From: Callipepla californica brunnescens
Taxonomy: Eukaryota > Chordata > Aves > Galliformes > Odontophoridae
Assembly (NCBI GenBank): GCA_023055505.1
Contig: JALIRH010000042.1
Coordinates: 4,100,335 to 4,164,334 of the forward strand
Direction: 5' to 3'
DNA length: 64,000 nt
Every line of letters begins with the position of its first letter. Position 1 is the stretch's first letter. Positions 1 through 10,940 of the stretch are shown here, in pieces. The position numbers and the translations under genes are program-made. The notes beneath the pieces are model-generated. The model was not told the origin of the DNA. It did not search any database and saw only the letters and a program-made list of their open reading frames with translations.

Positions 1-209
1 CCCTTTTGAGGGCCGGCTTCCAGTCAGAGCAACATGGCTAAAGGACAAAATAGAGCTGGGAGATGACTCAAGGATTCGTGTTGATAAGACAGACACCTTT
101 ACCATGCTGTCCATCTCCAGTGCTGAGAGAAAGGACTGTGGGGATTACAAAGTCAGGTTGAAGAACGACAGTGGACTCCTGGATATTGATCTAAAGGTTG
201 AGGTAATAG
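1..209 (+). CDS. IGFN1: IGFN1 exon a (partial): end of an Ig domain
   Basis: The frame starts at base 2 and runs to a GTAAGA donor at 210, ending in phase 1. A tryptophan in TWLKD and the late motif DCGDYKV mark the C-terminal half of an I-set Ig. The usual second cysteine is replaced by valine. Bases 1-10 are ambiguous: they read as coding PFE, or as an intron end with a GAG acceptor. The homologous later Ig is interrupted exactly after PFE. Confidence 0.82.
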
Positions 210-3200
210 GTAAGATCCCCATTACATCTGCAGTGACTTTCATCATCAGTGAGGAAGGAGAGCCAGGAGTAATGATCACCATTTTATTTAGGACTACCAG
301 CTATTCCAGGATGAACAGGGCTGTGTTTCCAATAAATCAAGGTTCAAGCAGTGGTTGCTGACACGTTTCTTGCCCTTAATACAAGATGACACGTATCTAG
401 TTTCATTTTGGACAGCCTCATTAATAGAATTTTGAATGCTGGGAGACTATGGAAGATAGGGCTACACACAACAGGCAATTCTACAGACATAACATCAGGG
501 TCAAATTCAATCCTCCCATAAATGTCTGTACTCTTGGAGCAATGCTTATGAGAACAATCAGCCCGTGGAGCAAGGGCCTGGCTTCCTCCCCTCTTCCTCA
601 AAATTAGAAGAGTGGGTATTTGAAGAGACACTTCAAGTGCCTGGCCTTCAGTCTACAACCAGGCATATGTACCATCAGAAATGAGTCTCCCAGCTGGTGA
701 GCAAGTGACACTGCTCTGAGCCTGAGATGTGGAACTAAGCTGCTTGTGTTTGTCTTTTCAGACAAGCCACAGCCACCTGCAGGACCCATGAAGATTGTAG
801 GAAGCTCTGCAAACGATGTCACCATTCAGTGGAATCCCCCGAAGGATGATGGGGGCAAACCAGTACAAAACTATATTATTGAGAAACAGCAGGTAGGCAA
901 GAGCGACTGGGTGGCCCTGGGAGAAACCCCCAGGAGCTGTACCACTTTCACTACCAACAAAGTGGAACAAGACAAGAGCTACTACTTCAGAGTGAGAGCT
1001 GTGAATGCAGAGGGAACCAGCGATGCACTGGAATCCAGCGACGTGGTGACCATCAGTAAAGGTGAGGAATAACTTTTTTGTGGTGGTGTCCTACAGTCCT
1101 GTGGGGCGTTCGTTATCCAGGTTTCACATCAAGAAAACTCATTGCGTTTTGGATGCTGCTACAGATCTAAACCTGAGTCAAGGTTGTGAAGCCTTCACTG
1201 TGCTTGCCAGCTGTAGCCTGGGCTGCGTAAAATAGAGCATGGTCAGTAGGTCAAGGGCCAGCTCTGAGGCTCCCAGAGAGGTGGGCCATGAAAATGATCA
1301 GGGTGATCTCAATCAGATTTCCAAAGCACGCCTGTAAAAACACAGTGGAGAAACTTGGAAGAAATGTTCCAGCAGCTACTTTTCCTTCATCTTTCAATAA
1401 AAAGCATTCTAATAATGAAACGTTAACATCTTTCTAGCTTCGCCTGGTGCCCCAGATGCTCCTGAGATCATCGGTGTCAGCAAAGACACCATCACAATAT
1501 CCTGGAAAGCACCACGGAAATCTGGCAGCTCCCGAATAACGGGGTACATCGTTCAGAAGCGCAAGAAGGGCACCATGACCTGGGTGCCAGTCAACAGCAC
1601 GCCCATAGCAGGTGGGTAGCCTGCCTAAACCCTGCAATGAGCTTGAAAGGCTCAGTAAAAGGCTTGAAAGCTCAACTGGTTTTCTTTCTGCAGACAAGAA
1701 GCTGAAAATAACCAGTCTCAAGAAGGGTCTGCAGTATGAGTTCTGTGTGGCAGCTGTCAATGCTTCTGGCATGGGGGATGTCAGCGCGCCGTCGCAAGCT
1801 GTCTTTGCTCGGGATTCCATGAGTGAGTGAGCTGCCACCATCCTTCTGCCTTGGGAGCTCCTAAAGCTGTATGGAGGGCTGGGGATGTTAGTGAGGAGGC
1901 GGTGTTTTTCAGTGCTTTGTGGAAGTATGTGAAGACGAAGAAGTAATTGGGGAATGTTTCCTGGCCGAGCATGTGCTGTCTGCGTGAGGAAGGATCTTAA
2001 AGTCAAGACATGGTGGATGCTTTGTGCTGACACTGTGTGGTGTGGAGACAGGGACAGGATGGGTGGAGAACAAGACAGCGGAGTGAATATTCAGTGCGCT
2101 GTGAGGGTGTTGAGGATCTCAGGAAGTGACTGAAAGAAGGTGCACGTATACTAGGAAAATAGTTGAAGTAAAATTTCCCTTTTCAGAACCTCCAGGCCAA
2201 GTGAAAGACCTCAAAGCGACCATCAGTGACAGCACTAGTGTCACCCTGACGTGGAATAAACCTGAAGCAAAAGAGGGAAGCGATGTGAAAGGCTACGATG
2301 TGGAGATACGGTCTTCTAGCAACCTCAGCTGGACCAAATGCAACATTTTCCCCATAGAGACGACCACTTACAAAATTAAAGGCCTGCAAACCAAGGAGAT
2401 GTACTTCCTACGTGTGAGAGCTCTCAATGACTGTGGCCCAGGAGAAGCTGCAGAGCTTGAAGCTTGCATTGATGCAGTTCCCCCTGTTGGTAAGTCTATC
2501 CCATGCTGACTGTGCTCAGGATTATTACTCTACAAGATCCCTCAAAGCACAAAGAATCTTTGAGAACATAAAAAAAAAATGCTCTTAGTCCAATTCCCCT
2601 TGTCTTAAGCGTCCATTGTGATTTCTTTGTGCATTAATGTCATTTTACACAGAGGGTCATTCGTGTAATGGGGTGAAGTGTGTCATAGATTTTTCTTCCA
2701 TGATTACAACCACGGTAGTGAACACAGCTTAACGTTCTTTCCTCTCACTTAAAGTGCTAAATAAGAAAATAACAAAACGTGAAAGGTGTAGTGGTTAGCA
2801 AAGAACTCAGGTGGTGAATCAAGCTTTTTTTTCTGCTGTCCCACTGGCCTTATCAGCAGCGTGCAGACAAGCAGTTGGAAAGGCCAGCACGTGCGTGTGA
2901 GTTTGCCAGCCAATGACTGTGTCACAACATAAAGCTGTTTACAGTAATCCCTGTCTTTTCCAGTTTCTCCCAGGTTCATAATAGACAAAACAGTGAAGAA
3001 TTTCCTGGTTATAAAAGCAGGAAATGCCATTCGAGTGAATATTCCTTTTGAGGTAAGTTTTCAAAGTGGATTGAGAAGTCCCTCTTTTTTTTTTAATGTG
3101 TGCAAGGCAATGGCTGTACCCGAGCACCTTAGTACAAAGCTACAAAGAAACTCTTGAGCAGCTCTGTGTCCAGGGCTCTTAGATCCAATCTCTGATATTT

Positions 3201-5453
3201 CTGTGCATTACTTAGCTGTGTCATGTAGGTGTGCATTTAAAAGAAGATATTGGCACTATAGACCTAAAGACATAATCTGGAGGGAAAGCAGGTGTGCTGT
3301 AACTGGTGTTATTCTTCACAGGCACCTCCAGATTGTGTGCTGACCTGGTTAAAGGATGGGGTTCCTCTTCCGAGCCATGCTAAAATAAACACCCAAGATG
3401 GTTCCTCCCAGCTGCTGATCAAAGCAGCCGAGTTCACTGACAGTGGCATCTACACTGTTGAGCTCATGAGTGGGACAGGGAAAAGGGAAACATTCAGCTT
3501 CCAAGTTCAAGTTACAGGTAACGCTGCCACGTGCATTTCTGTGTGTGTCAGTCTGTACATAACAGGTTTACAGGCAGATATGTAGAAGGCAGAGAACTGA
3601 GTTCAGCCCTCATCTTCTTTCCTCTATCCACGAGAGGGGAAGGAGCCCCGAAAGTTCAGTCTAATGCACCAGAAGCTCAATTAATAGCAAATGAGCTTGT
3701 GCATCTAGAGGAAGAATCGAGTCTTGTGCCTTCTGATGGCACAAACAGCTCAAACTAAAAGCTCAAACAGGGAATATCTGATGGACTTGAAGTTTTTAGG
3801 GTCCTGTTTTGCACCACTTTCCCTACAACTTCGGTATCATTTGCTTTCATCTGGCAGATATCCCACAGCCACCTGGGCCCATTGAACTGAGAGAGAATGT
3901 GCCAAATATAGTGACAGTAACCTGGGAGCCATCGACGTCTGAGAAATGGGAAAATAATCTCTTCTACACAGTCCTGAAACGTGAATCCCAGAAGGGCGTG
4001 TGGCACATGGTGGGTGACCTGATCTACACCAACAAATTCACCTACACCAACGTGATCGCAGGCCGGGATTACTACTTCAGGGTTGTGGCAAAGAATCACT
4101 TGGGATCCAGTGGTCCATCCGACACTGTGCAGCCCTGGAGAATTCGAAAACCGAAGGGTAAAGCTGCTTTTATGAGTAGTTCTGATGCTGTGCTTTGCTC
4201 CTTGTTTCTAACACACTGTGCTGGAGTAGGTCCCTCCTCCTGTAAACATTTTGTTGTGGGTGCCTGGAGATACCCTAAGGAATTCCAGTTTGGTAGGAGA
4301 GGATTGTCATTTCTAAATGGATGTTGTTGCCAACCTTTCCAGCCATTATGTCGTTTGTTACAAAACTAATTCCCAGCAAAATCTTAAGGCTTAATTTTTG
4401 CAGCAACTAATGTTTCTGGCTACAAGTTACGTTCTGTCCAATTAAGGGAGAAGCTCTAATTACAATCCACAGGCGTGGGGGTCTCAGACTGTTTGCAGTG
4501 CAGAATGCCAGATGTGAAGGGTCGTGCTTTTAAACCAATCCTTTGCTCTGACTTCCACCCCCATGAAGCAGCATCTCAGTGCGTGTTTGTCATGTGCTGT
4601 GTTGCTTTTTTCTTCTTTCTCCAGCTGACATTCAGGTCAGGCCGCACAGATACAGGGGAGTTAACCAAAACCAGCCCCCAAGGTTCCTTGTCCCGCTGAA
4701 GCCTCACGTGGTGACCACAGGCAGTGAGTGCCGCATGAGCTGTGCCGTTGGAGGCCATCCACCTCCCAAAATCACATGGTACAAAGATGGGAGAGACCTC
4801 ACCAACAACCCTTCCTATTTTGGCACGAATGACTTTGGTGTCTGCTCCCTGGTGATCCTTGGGGTTTCAAAGGCTGATGAAGGAGATTACACGGTTGAAG
4901 CCACCAATGAATCGGGCCGTGCTTTCAGCAGAGCCTCCCTCACTATTAAAGGTAACAGCCCTTAAATGTTCCTTTCTTTCATCATGTGGTGTCAAGATAG
5001 ATCTTACTGTGTCAAGATGCCTTAAGAATAGTACTCATGCAGCTGTATTTATTGATGGGAGCAGCATCCTATGATTTGGCCTTAGCTGGCCAAACACAAT
5101 GAGAAGGGGAGTGTCTAAATGAGCCAGAGTCAATGAGGATCCTGATGTGAGTGCAGAATCAGTGTCGTTGGCTGAGGAGGGACAGATGGTGAATGAACTT
5201 ATGGATAAATACCATTAGCAGCTCGCTCAGTTCATCACGAAATGTCCTCTAGTTTGAGACAGCTTTCTTTGTGTAGGTTAGGATGCTTTGATGGGATTGT
5301 CTGAATGGAGAAATGGGTCAAATTCATGTAGTTCTTTTGGAGATATTGGTCTTTCTGACCCTGTAACGTGTGAGGGTGTCCTAGAATGCCTGTCAGACCA
5401 CCTCCTCAGCTCAGTTACTTCTCTGTCTCTTCTTTTCAGACTCCTGCCTGTAA
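1..5453 (+). CDS. IGFN1: IGFN1 3' part: immunoglobulin-like and fibronectin type III domain protein, ten spliced exons
   Basis: The exons join at 1-209, 762-1061, 1438-1611, 1694-1822, 2187-2489, 2964-3052, 3322-3517, 3858-4157, 4625-4951 and 5440-5453. They form one open frame of about 679 residues ending in TAA. Seen domains, in order: end of an Ig domain, three FN3 domains, an Ig, a fourth FN3, a C-terminal Ig and a short tail. This alternation resembles A-band proteins such as myosin-binding protein C. Placement directly upstream of PKP1 in the same orientation is the vertebrate IGFN1 arrangement, which decides the name. IGFN1 is known as a skeletal-muscle Z-disc protein that binds KY and filamin C. 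Nearly all introns are phase 1; only the intron inside the second Ig is phase 0. The 5' part of the gene lies outside the window. The identity rests on domain order and synteny and is strong; exact borders are manual. Confidence 0.88.
762..1061 (+). CDS. IGFN1: IGFN1 exon b: FN3 domain 1
   Basis: A 300-nt exon with phase 1 at both ends, acceptor AG at 760-761 and donor GTGAGG at 1062. It encodes one whole FN3 fold: the PAGP start, the B-strand tryptophan (IQWNPP), the DDGGKP turn, NYIIEK, and the late YYFRVRAVNAEG signature. Confidence 0.9.
1438..1611 (+). CDS. IGFN1: IGFN1 exon c: first half of FN3 domain 2
   Basis: Acceptor AG lies at 1436-1437 and donor GTGGGT at 1612; both ends are phase 1. 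It encodes the PGAPDAPEI lead, ISWKAP with the core tryptophan, and ITGYIVQKRKKG. The domain is completed by the next exon across an 82-nt intron. Confidence 0.88.
1694..1822 (+). CDS. IGFN1: IGFN1 exon d: second half of FN3 domain 2
   Basis: Acceptor AG lies at 1692-1693 and donor GTGAGT at 1823, phase 1 to phase 1. It encodes LKITSLKKGLQYEFCVAAVN and GMGDVSAPS, the typical F/G-strand end of an FN3 domain. Confidence 0.88.
2187..2489 (+). CDS. IGFN1: IGFN1 exon e: FN3 domain 3
   Basis: A 303-nt phase 1-1 exon with acceptor AG at 2185-2186 and donor GTAAGT at 2490. It encodes a full FN3 domain: PPGQVKDL, LTWNKP with the core tryptophan, KGYDVEIR, and YFLRVRALNDCGPGE. Confidence 0.9.
2964..3052 (+). 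CDS. IGFN1: IGFN1 exon f: first third of an Ig domain
   Basis: Acceptor AG lies at 2962-2963 and donor GTAAGT at 3053. It enters in phase 1 and leaves in phase 0. It encodes SPRFIIDK, VIKAGNAIRVNIPFE, the A/B strands of an I-set Ig. The IPFE end corresponds to the first bases of the window, where the paralogous Ig sits. Confidence 0.87.
3322..3517 (+). CDS. IGFN1: IGFN1 exon g: remainder of the Ig domain
   Basis: Acceptor AG lies at 3320-3321 and donor GTAACG at 3518, phase 0 to phase 1. It encodes LTWLKDGVPLP, SSQLLIKAAEFTDSGIYTVEL and a final FQVQV strand. As in exon a, the position of the late disulfide cysteine is filled by another residue, so this Ig probably lacks the canonical bridge. 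Confidence 0.88.
3858..4157 (+). CDS. IGFN1: IGFN1 exon h: FN3 domain 4
   Basis: A 300-nt phase 1-1 exon with acceptor AG at 3856-3857 and donor GTAAAG at 4158. It encodes DIPQPPGPIEL, VTWEPS with the core tryptophan, FYTVLKRES and YYFRVVAKNHLGSSGPSD. Confidence 0.9.
4625..4951 (+). CDS. IGFN1: IGFN1 exon i: C-terminal Ig domain
   Basis: A 327-nt phase 1-1 exon with acceptor AG at 4623-4624 and donor GTAACA at 4952. It opens with a basic linker (PHRYRG), then PPRFLVPLKP, a cysteine in RMSCAV, ITWYKDGRDL and DEGDYTVEATNESG. This is the last folded domain of the protein. Confidence 0.9.
5440..5453 (+). CDS. IGFN1: IGFN1 terminal coding exon: last four codons and stop
   Basis: A polypyrimidine tract and AG at 5438-5439 open an exon that completes an Asp codon, adds Ser-Cys-Leu and stops at TAA 5451-5453. 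The frame is consistent with the phase-1 donor at 4952, and the stop falls immediately before a long UTR with polyadenylation signals. The acceptor is good, but other acceptors cannot be excluded. Confidence 0.7.
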
Positions 5454-6085
5454 CAGGACCTTCCTGAAACCACCTCCACGCTCCTGTGTGAATAGGGTTT
5501 TCTCTGAGAACTGGCCCTGCACAAAGGCTACGTGTCTGTTTTCAGATGTGCAGTGTGGTCTGAGTGCTTTACTTTTCAGATCCAGTAGTTGCATTTTGAA
5601 CAGGATGCTGAGCTGTAGTCAGAACAGTGGGGAAAAGCCTTTGGAGAATGGTATCATGACTTTCCTGAACTTCCCATCAGTATCACCTTCAGAACGTAGC
5701 TCTCCCTTCCTCACAGCATCCCTAGAGTATTACTGCTTAATGCTAAAAGAGGTTAAAAAATCTTTCGTGCCTGGCCAGAAGTATGAAGTACAACCAGAGG
5801 TCCTCTGCTGTGGGCTGGAGGATTCCAGCACCAAATGCAGAATGAGATTAGAAAGCAAAAATATCATGGCAGTGCCTTGGAGCCTTGGCACCAAATATTT
5901 TACATCTCAGGGTGGGAGAGTCAAGGACTTAAAGGCACCAGGTCCTCACACAGCCAGTCAAACATTTGTATGGGGCTGAAATGTTTTTTGGTTATATTTT
6001 GTACAGTGTTGTACAGACGTAGGACAGTAGGTTATTGAATTAAACCATTGTTCAGTAAAATTAAAGTGTTATAAGATGTGTTTAT
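5454..6085 (+). other. IGFN1: IGFN1 3'UTR
   Basis: Noncoding stretch from the stop to just past two ATTAAA signals. The cleavage site is inferred to lie about 15-25 nt beyond the second signal. Confidence 0.65.
6039..6065 (+). promoter_or_regulatory. IGFN1 polyadenylation signals
   Basis: Two ATTAAA hexamers, at 6039-6044 and 6060-6065, lie in an AT-rich patch and are followed by a GT/T-rich stretch (tgtgtttattgtttggg). No AATAAA is nearer, so these are the likely 3'-end signals. Confidence 0.65.
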
Positions 6086-9000
6086 TGTTTGGGAAAGCCC
6101 AGCCAGCTCTGAATGCTAATCCAGCTCCGTTACAACAGCATTTTCATGTGCAGTGCCCATATGATTTCCCCCCACCTTCTACCTGTGACACATGATCTCC
6201 CACCTCCTCCCTTGAAGCAACTGAGAACGTTTATGTGTGAGTTAATCTTAAGCAAGAACTTTGTTCTCCGTCACAATAACTCTCTCCTGACCCGTGGCTC
6301 AGCTCCTCAACCCAGCAGCTGGAGCCTGTGAAGGTTCCCCCTGTTAAATGCAAAGCATTGTGCCCAGTCGTGGGTGCAGCTGCCTGTCCTCCCCATACTG
6401 CACCTCCATCCAACTGAGGATGCAGGTGCTGCTGCTGGGAGCCCTTCCTGCTCAGCTGGGACCTGCAGAGCTGGGCCTGGATGGAGGGCCCCTCGGGGTC
6501 TGTGTGTTTGGTTCAGGGTGCTTTCCAGTTCCTTACAAAGAGGGAAAGGAGTGAAGTGCACAGAGAATGGGCCGTGCTGATCCTTCCCTCGGAGGAGGGC
6601 TGTCTTAATCTTTGCTTCCATGTTGGTAACAACCCAAATTACCTCCCCTGGATTCTTTTTTTGGCTCCCCAGCAGCTTTGAATTGTGCACTCACTGTGCT
6701 TTGGTGACTCCGAGTAGAGCTGCTTTCCTGCAAAGCTGAGTGATAAACACCAGCACGGTCTCAGTAACGCCCATGAGATCCCGTAGGGCCGTGCAGCAAA
6801 ATGTGTGGCATTGCATTGGCTATTCTTGGCTGGCACCTGCAGCAATCACGCAGTTGCTGGCATAGCACAGAGGAATCGTGTTGCTCAGGCAGTGCTGCTA
6901 AAACCCTCCTGCATTCCTCGTGCTGCTCGTTTGCTGTTGGCTTGACAGCAGGATGTCACGCTGTGTCCCCTGTGGGCTGGCAGACCACTCCTGGCACCTT
7001 GCTGGGGCTGAACACGTGCTGCTGTTTGGTGACAGCTGGAGAAATCACTACACCCAGTTCTGCAGCCCTTCTGTGGCTCTTTGCAATAGGTGTTTGGTGT
7101 TGGGAGAGGATAGCTGAGGAAACTGAGCTCGGTCTGATCCCTCTTTGTGCTGGGAAATGCTTGTTGCAACTGGAGAGCATTGCGTGGGTGCCTCCGCCTG
7201 TGGGAGCTTCGTGCTGGTGTGACAAAGATCCTCTTAGGGCAGAAAGCACATCCTCGTGCAGGGCTGGAGTGCAGCTGCCCATCTCCTGGGTGGGGGGGAG
7301 CAGGGAGCAGAGTGGTTGCAGTGGTCTCCATCCGTGCTCCTCTGATCCTCCCTCCATCTCCAGGGAGAGGAGCTGTGGCACTGCAGAGCCCTCCAGGTCT
7401 GCGAGGGCTCTCCAGCTCCGAGCACCCTGCAGTTCCTGCTTCTAAGGGACACTCGGGAGCTCTGCTGTCCTCCATGAGGATAAAGAGCTACCACCAACAG
7501 TGCTAAAGGGTGAACACCTCCTCCCTGGATCACCTGGATCCTCGCCCTCAGCAGGCACAGCCTTCCCCAGCAGATGCACATTTCCATGGCAGACCCAGAG
7601 GCACTGACCTGGGAAGTTCTGTTACCCTGCAAGTGACGCTTCCTCCTATTCTCTTGCTCCTGTGCAAGCAAAGCTGCTCTCTGACGTGGCCCAAACCTCA
7701 GCTCCGAGCAATGCCAGCCCATCCCGCTGCCCCACGTGGAGGGTTTCAGGAGCTGCTGCCTTGTGCATCTCTCCACGCCTTGTCTGTGCACGCTGCTGCA
7801 GCCCCTTCGCCAGGACAGGGGCGTTGCCCACTCTGCAAGGCAAAAAACCAGCTTTCACTGCCCTCTTTCCTTCCATCCCAGAGCTCTTTGGTGGCCTTCC
7901 CTCCCTGCTGCAAGGCTGCAGCACGCTGTGCTTGTTTTGCTTCCTGCACCCGGCCCTCAGCGTGCCACGTCCTGGCCTTTGTTCTCAGCCGTTGCATGGG
8001 GAGCAGATGAAAGCCGACAGGGAAGCATAATTTATGGGTAGCTTGAAAGACAGTTTTGGCAGGGCAAAGCACGCCGAAGGATGAAGCAATGCCCGGGGAG
8101 CTGCGCTCATGCTGGTTATCAAACGATGCTTGAAAGGCTCGGTAATGCAAGAGGAGAGCTGAGTTGCTCAATTCCAGCAGAGGATGAACTCTCTATGACG
8201 GACACGTGTACGGGAGCAGGGAGCTGATAGCTTGCTTTTGAAAACTCGTCCAGCAAGGCAGATCACAGCTTAAGGTCTTGGTCCCAAGGGTGGCAGGGCT
8301 GCAGGAGAGCACCTGTGCACATGCACATGCCTCGGCAGGGCTGCACCGCCTCCTCCTGCCCTGCTGGGAGCCTTTAAGGCAACCAAACTGAGCAAGCTTT
8401 GTGCTAGTGATCCCAAGATCTTGTAGGGCACTGCAGCCAGCAGCCTGCAGCATCCCCAAGGCTGAGCGAAGTCGTGGGTGTGTGGCATGGACCACGCACC
8501 CTGCGAGCTTGCTTTGCTTCTTCCATGCTGGTGTTGTATTGCAGATGCCTGGAGCGTCCCTGCCAGCGTTCATCTGTGCCATGAGGTGCTGCTGTCCTGG
8601 CTCTGTGGTGCAGGGGGCTGCAGGATTATAGGGCTCAGAATGTGTGTGTGCTGCCAAGGAGCAGAGCCCAGGGATCAGCCCTGGTGCTGACCCAGCACCT
8701 CCAGCTTTGCTCACTCTTTGGACAAAGCCTGGGTGCCTCTCTGAGGGCAGTGTGCTCCAGGAGTGCTACTAATAACCAGGATGGGTGATCCTGTGCACAG
8801 TGTGGCTCCCTCTGACCTGCACAGCCCACCCAGACTACCCCAGCGGGCCCTGCATCCTTGTGCCATGCCCTACAACGCCCAGTGGATCCTCCCAGTTCCA
8901 TGCTTTATACATAACCCCGCCCTACCACTGCCCTCCCATTTCTTCTGTCGTTTAAGCCGGGCTAAAAACCCTTTCAGAATAACAGCTATGCTGTGAGCAA

Positions 9001-10344
9001 GCACGTGGATCTGGAATACTGTGGCCCATAGACACAGCAGCTGCATCACTGGGAGGTGTCCCCAGGCACGGCGGTTGGGAGCCCCTCCATGATCCCTGAA
9101 TCCAGACCAGGGATGCATCTGTGGTCCTCCTGAGCAGACATCCCTTGGCCAACACTTCTGTGTCCATCCCTGGAGGTGTCACAGCCACACAGCCGTCCTC
9201 ACTCCCTCCCCAGGGTGGGTGTAGGCTCTCCAGATGCTGTGTGTTGTCCGAGGACGACCAGTTCCCCCTCTTCCCCTGCAGCTCTGGTTGGGCAGCAGTG
9301 AGGTTCAGCTGCCCACAGTGGGAAACTCCCAGGAGATGTGGCCTCGAGTAGAGCAGCCCAGAAAAATTACATTAACACCCATTTCTGCGCTGAGGGATCT
9401 GATTTCTGACTGATGTCGGAGGTTACAAATCATTCAGGGCAGCTGCTGGTTAATAGCTGCTGGAACATCCTTTCTGCTTTTGTAGATCAAACATTTGTAT
9501 AAAACATCAGACTGGTCTCATTACAAGAGGAAGACGAAGCACTTTGATCTACAGAAGGGAGGTAAGGGGTTGTTGGGGTTTTTTTTTCAGCCATTCCTAA
9601 GCAGCGGCTCAGTCCTTAATGATTTAATTTTAATAAAATTATATGTGTATTTCAACCTCAGCTGTTACCGTGTCTTTAAAGAAAAGAGAAATTGCTTTTT
9701 GGTGTCACAGAAGTGGTGAACCTTCTCTGCAGCCTGGGCGTGCTCACACTGCGGATCTCTATCCCCAAGCTTTGCAGGAATGGTGGACAAATGCTGTAAA
9801 CCCCATTGGCAGCCACATCCCACTGCTGTCCTTTCTGTTCCCTAGAAGATCTGGCAGACTTTGTAGTTAAAGCTGACCATTTTTGGCCAGCTTGGCTGCA
9901 CAGAGACCATCTCTGCTCCAGTCAGTTTGCTGCTGGACCCGTTCCTTCTATGGGATGAGGGCAGGGCACAGTGAGGACTTGGGGCTGAGGGAGGGGCTGC
10001 ATTCAGCCCTGGGGACAGAAGCTGATGCAGGGTCACCCAGCACCCTGCCCTGCTGATCACCAGTGCTGTAAAGAAGGCAGTGTCCTCAAGAAATAACCCG
10101 AGCATCCCTTCCCCACGTGGAGTCCCCGTGCCCCATCGCAGCATCAGTGCCCGCTGTGCCAGGGACACGTGGCCACGCACAACCCCTGGGCTGAGCCCCG
10201 TCCTTGTGGGGCACACAGTGCTCCCTGCCCTCCTCCGCACCCCATCCCGGAGCCAACCCCCTCTTCAAAGAGCTGGGTGACGCTGGGACGTGTTGCTAAA
10301 TCCTTACATAAGCAGGCCTGCGAGGTTTCCTCCCCCACCAGAAA

Positions 10345-10405
10345 CGCAAAGGATTTCACAACCGCGCGGAATCAAGCGCATCCTCGCGCCATCGACGCGC
10401 TCGCT
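10345..10405. promoter_or_regulatory. Short CpG cluster
   Basis: About a dozen CpG dinucleotides fall within 60 bases, including CGCGCG, TCGCGC and ACGCGC strings, while the flanks are CpG-poor. Local escape from CpG decay suggests an unmethylated regulatory element. No TATA box or exon is visible. Confidence 0.3.
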
Positions 10406-10596
10406 CCCTGCCTGAATTTGGCCCTGTCATCTCTGTTCCTTCCTCGGTGGGAACGAGCTCTCCCTTCCCTGCAGCGTTTTGGAGCTGGGGCAGGTCGCTG
10501 GGAGCACGGCAAGGCGAGGAGGAGAGCAGGGATCTGCCTGGGTGAGAGGGCTGTTGGCCTCCCCGCATGGCTCTCCGTCTGCACTGTGTCCCATGG

Positions 10597-10940
10597 GCTG
10601 AGCACCTCTCCCATGAGGAAAGGCTGAGAGCAGGGCTTGTTCAGCCTGGAGAAGGGAAAGCTCTGGGGAGACCTCACTGTGGCATTCCAGGACCTGAAGG
10701 GAGCTCATAAATGCAGGGAGAGTGATGGGTAGGAAATGGGGGATGGCTTTAAAGTGATTTATATTAGATACTAGAGGGAAATTCTTCGTGGCATGGGTTT
10801 CCCAGAGGAGCTGTGTGTGCCAGGCTGAGTAGAGGACCCTGGGCATTCCGAGTTGGTAGGGACACACAGCCCACAGCATGGGCATGGTTGGCACTGGGGG
10901 ACATCAAGGTCCCTTCCAACCCAACCTCTCAATGCTTCCA
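10597..10940 (+). mobile_element. CR1 LINE fragment (3' end)
   Basis: The sequence follows the CR1 3' region in order: a 'gaaaggctgagag...ttgttcagcctggag' block, 'gggagacctca', 'aaattcttc', 'cccagaggagctgtg', and the 'aaggtcccttccaaccca' tail. It is 5'-truncated and diverged, as most avian CR1 copies are. Confidence 0.85.

Noticed and set aside
1612..1693. Retained-intron reading between IGFN1 exons c and d
   Set aside because: Reading through the 82-nt intron meets an in-frame stop (the TAG in gtgggtagc) and shifts the domain; the spliced form restores a proper FN3 fold.
6307..8171. Many overlapping open frames of 60-210 codons on both strands
   Set aside because: They overlap one another in several frames, are rich in Cys/Trp/Ser/Pro as expected of GC-rich noncoding DNA, show no domain, and lack paired splice sites. 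They are treated as chance.
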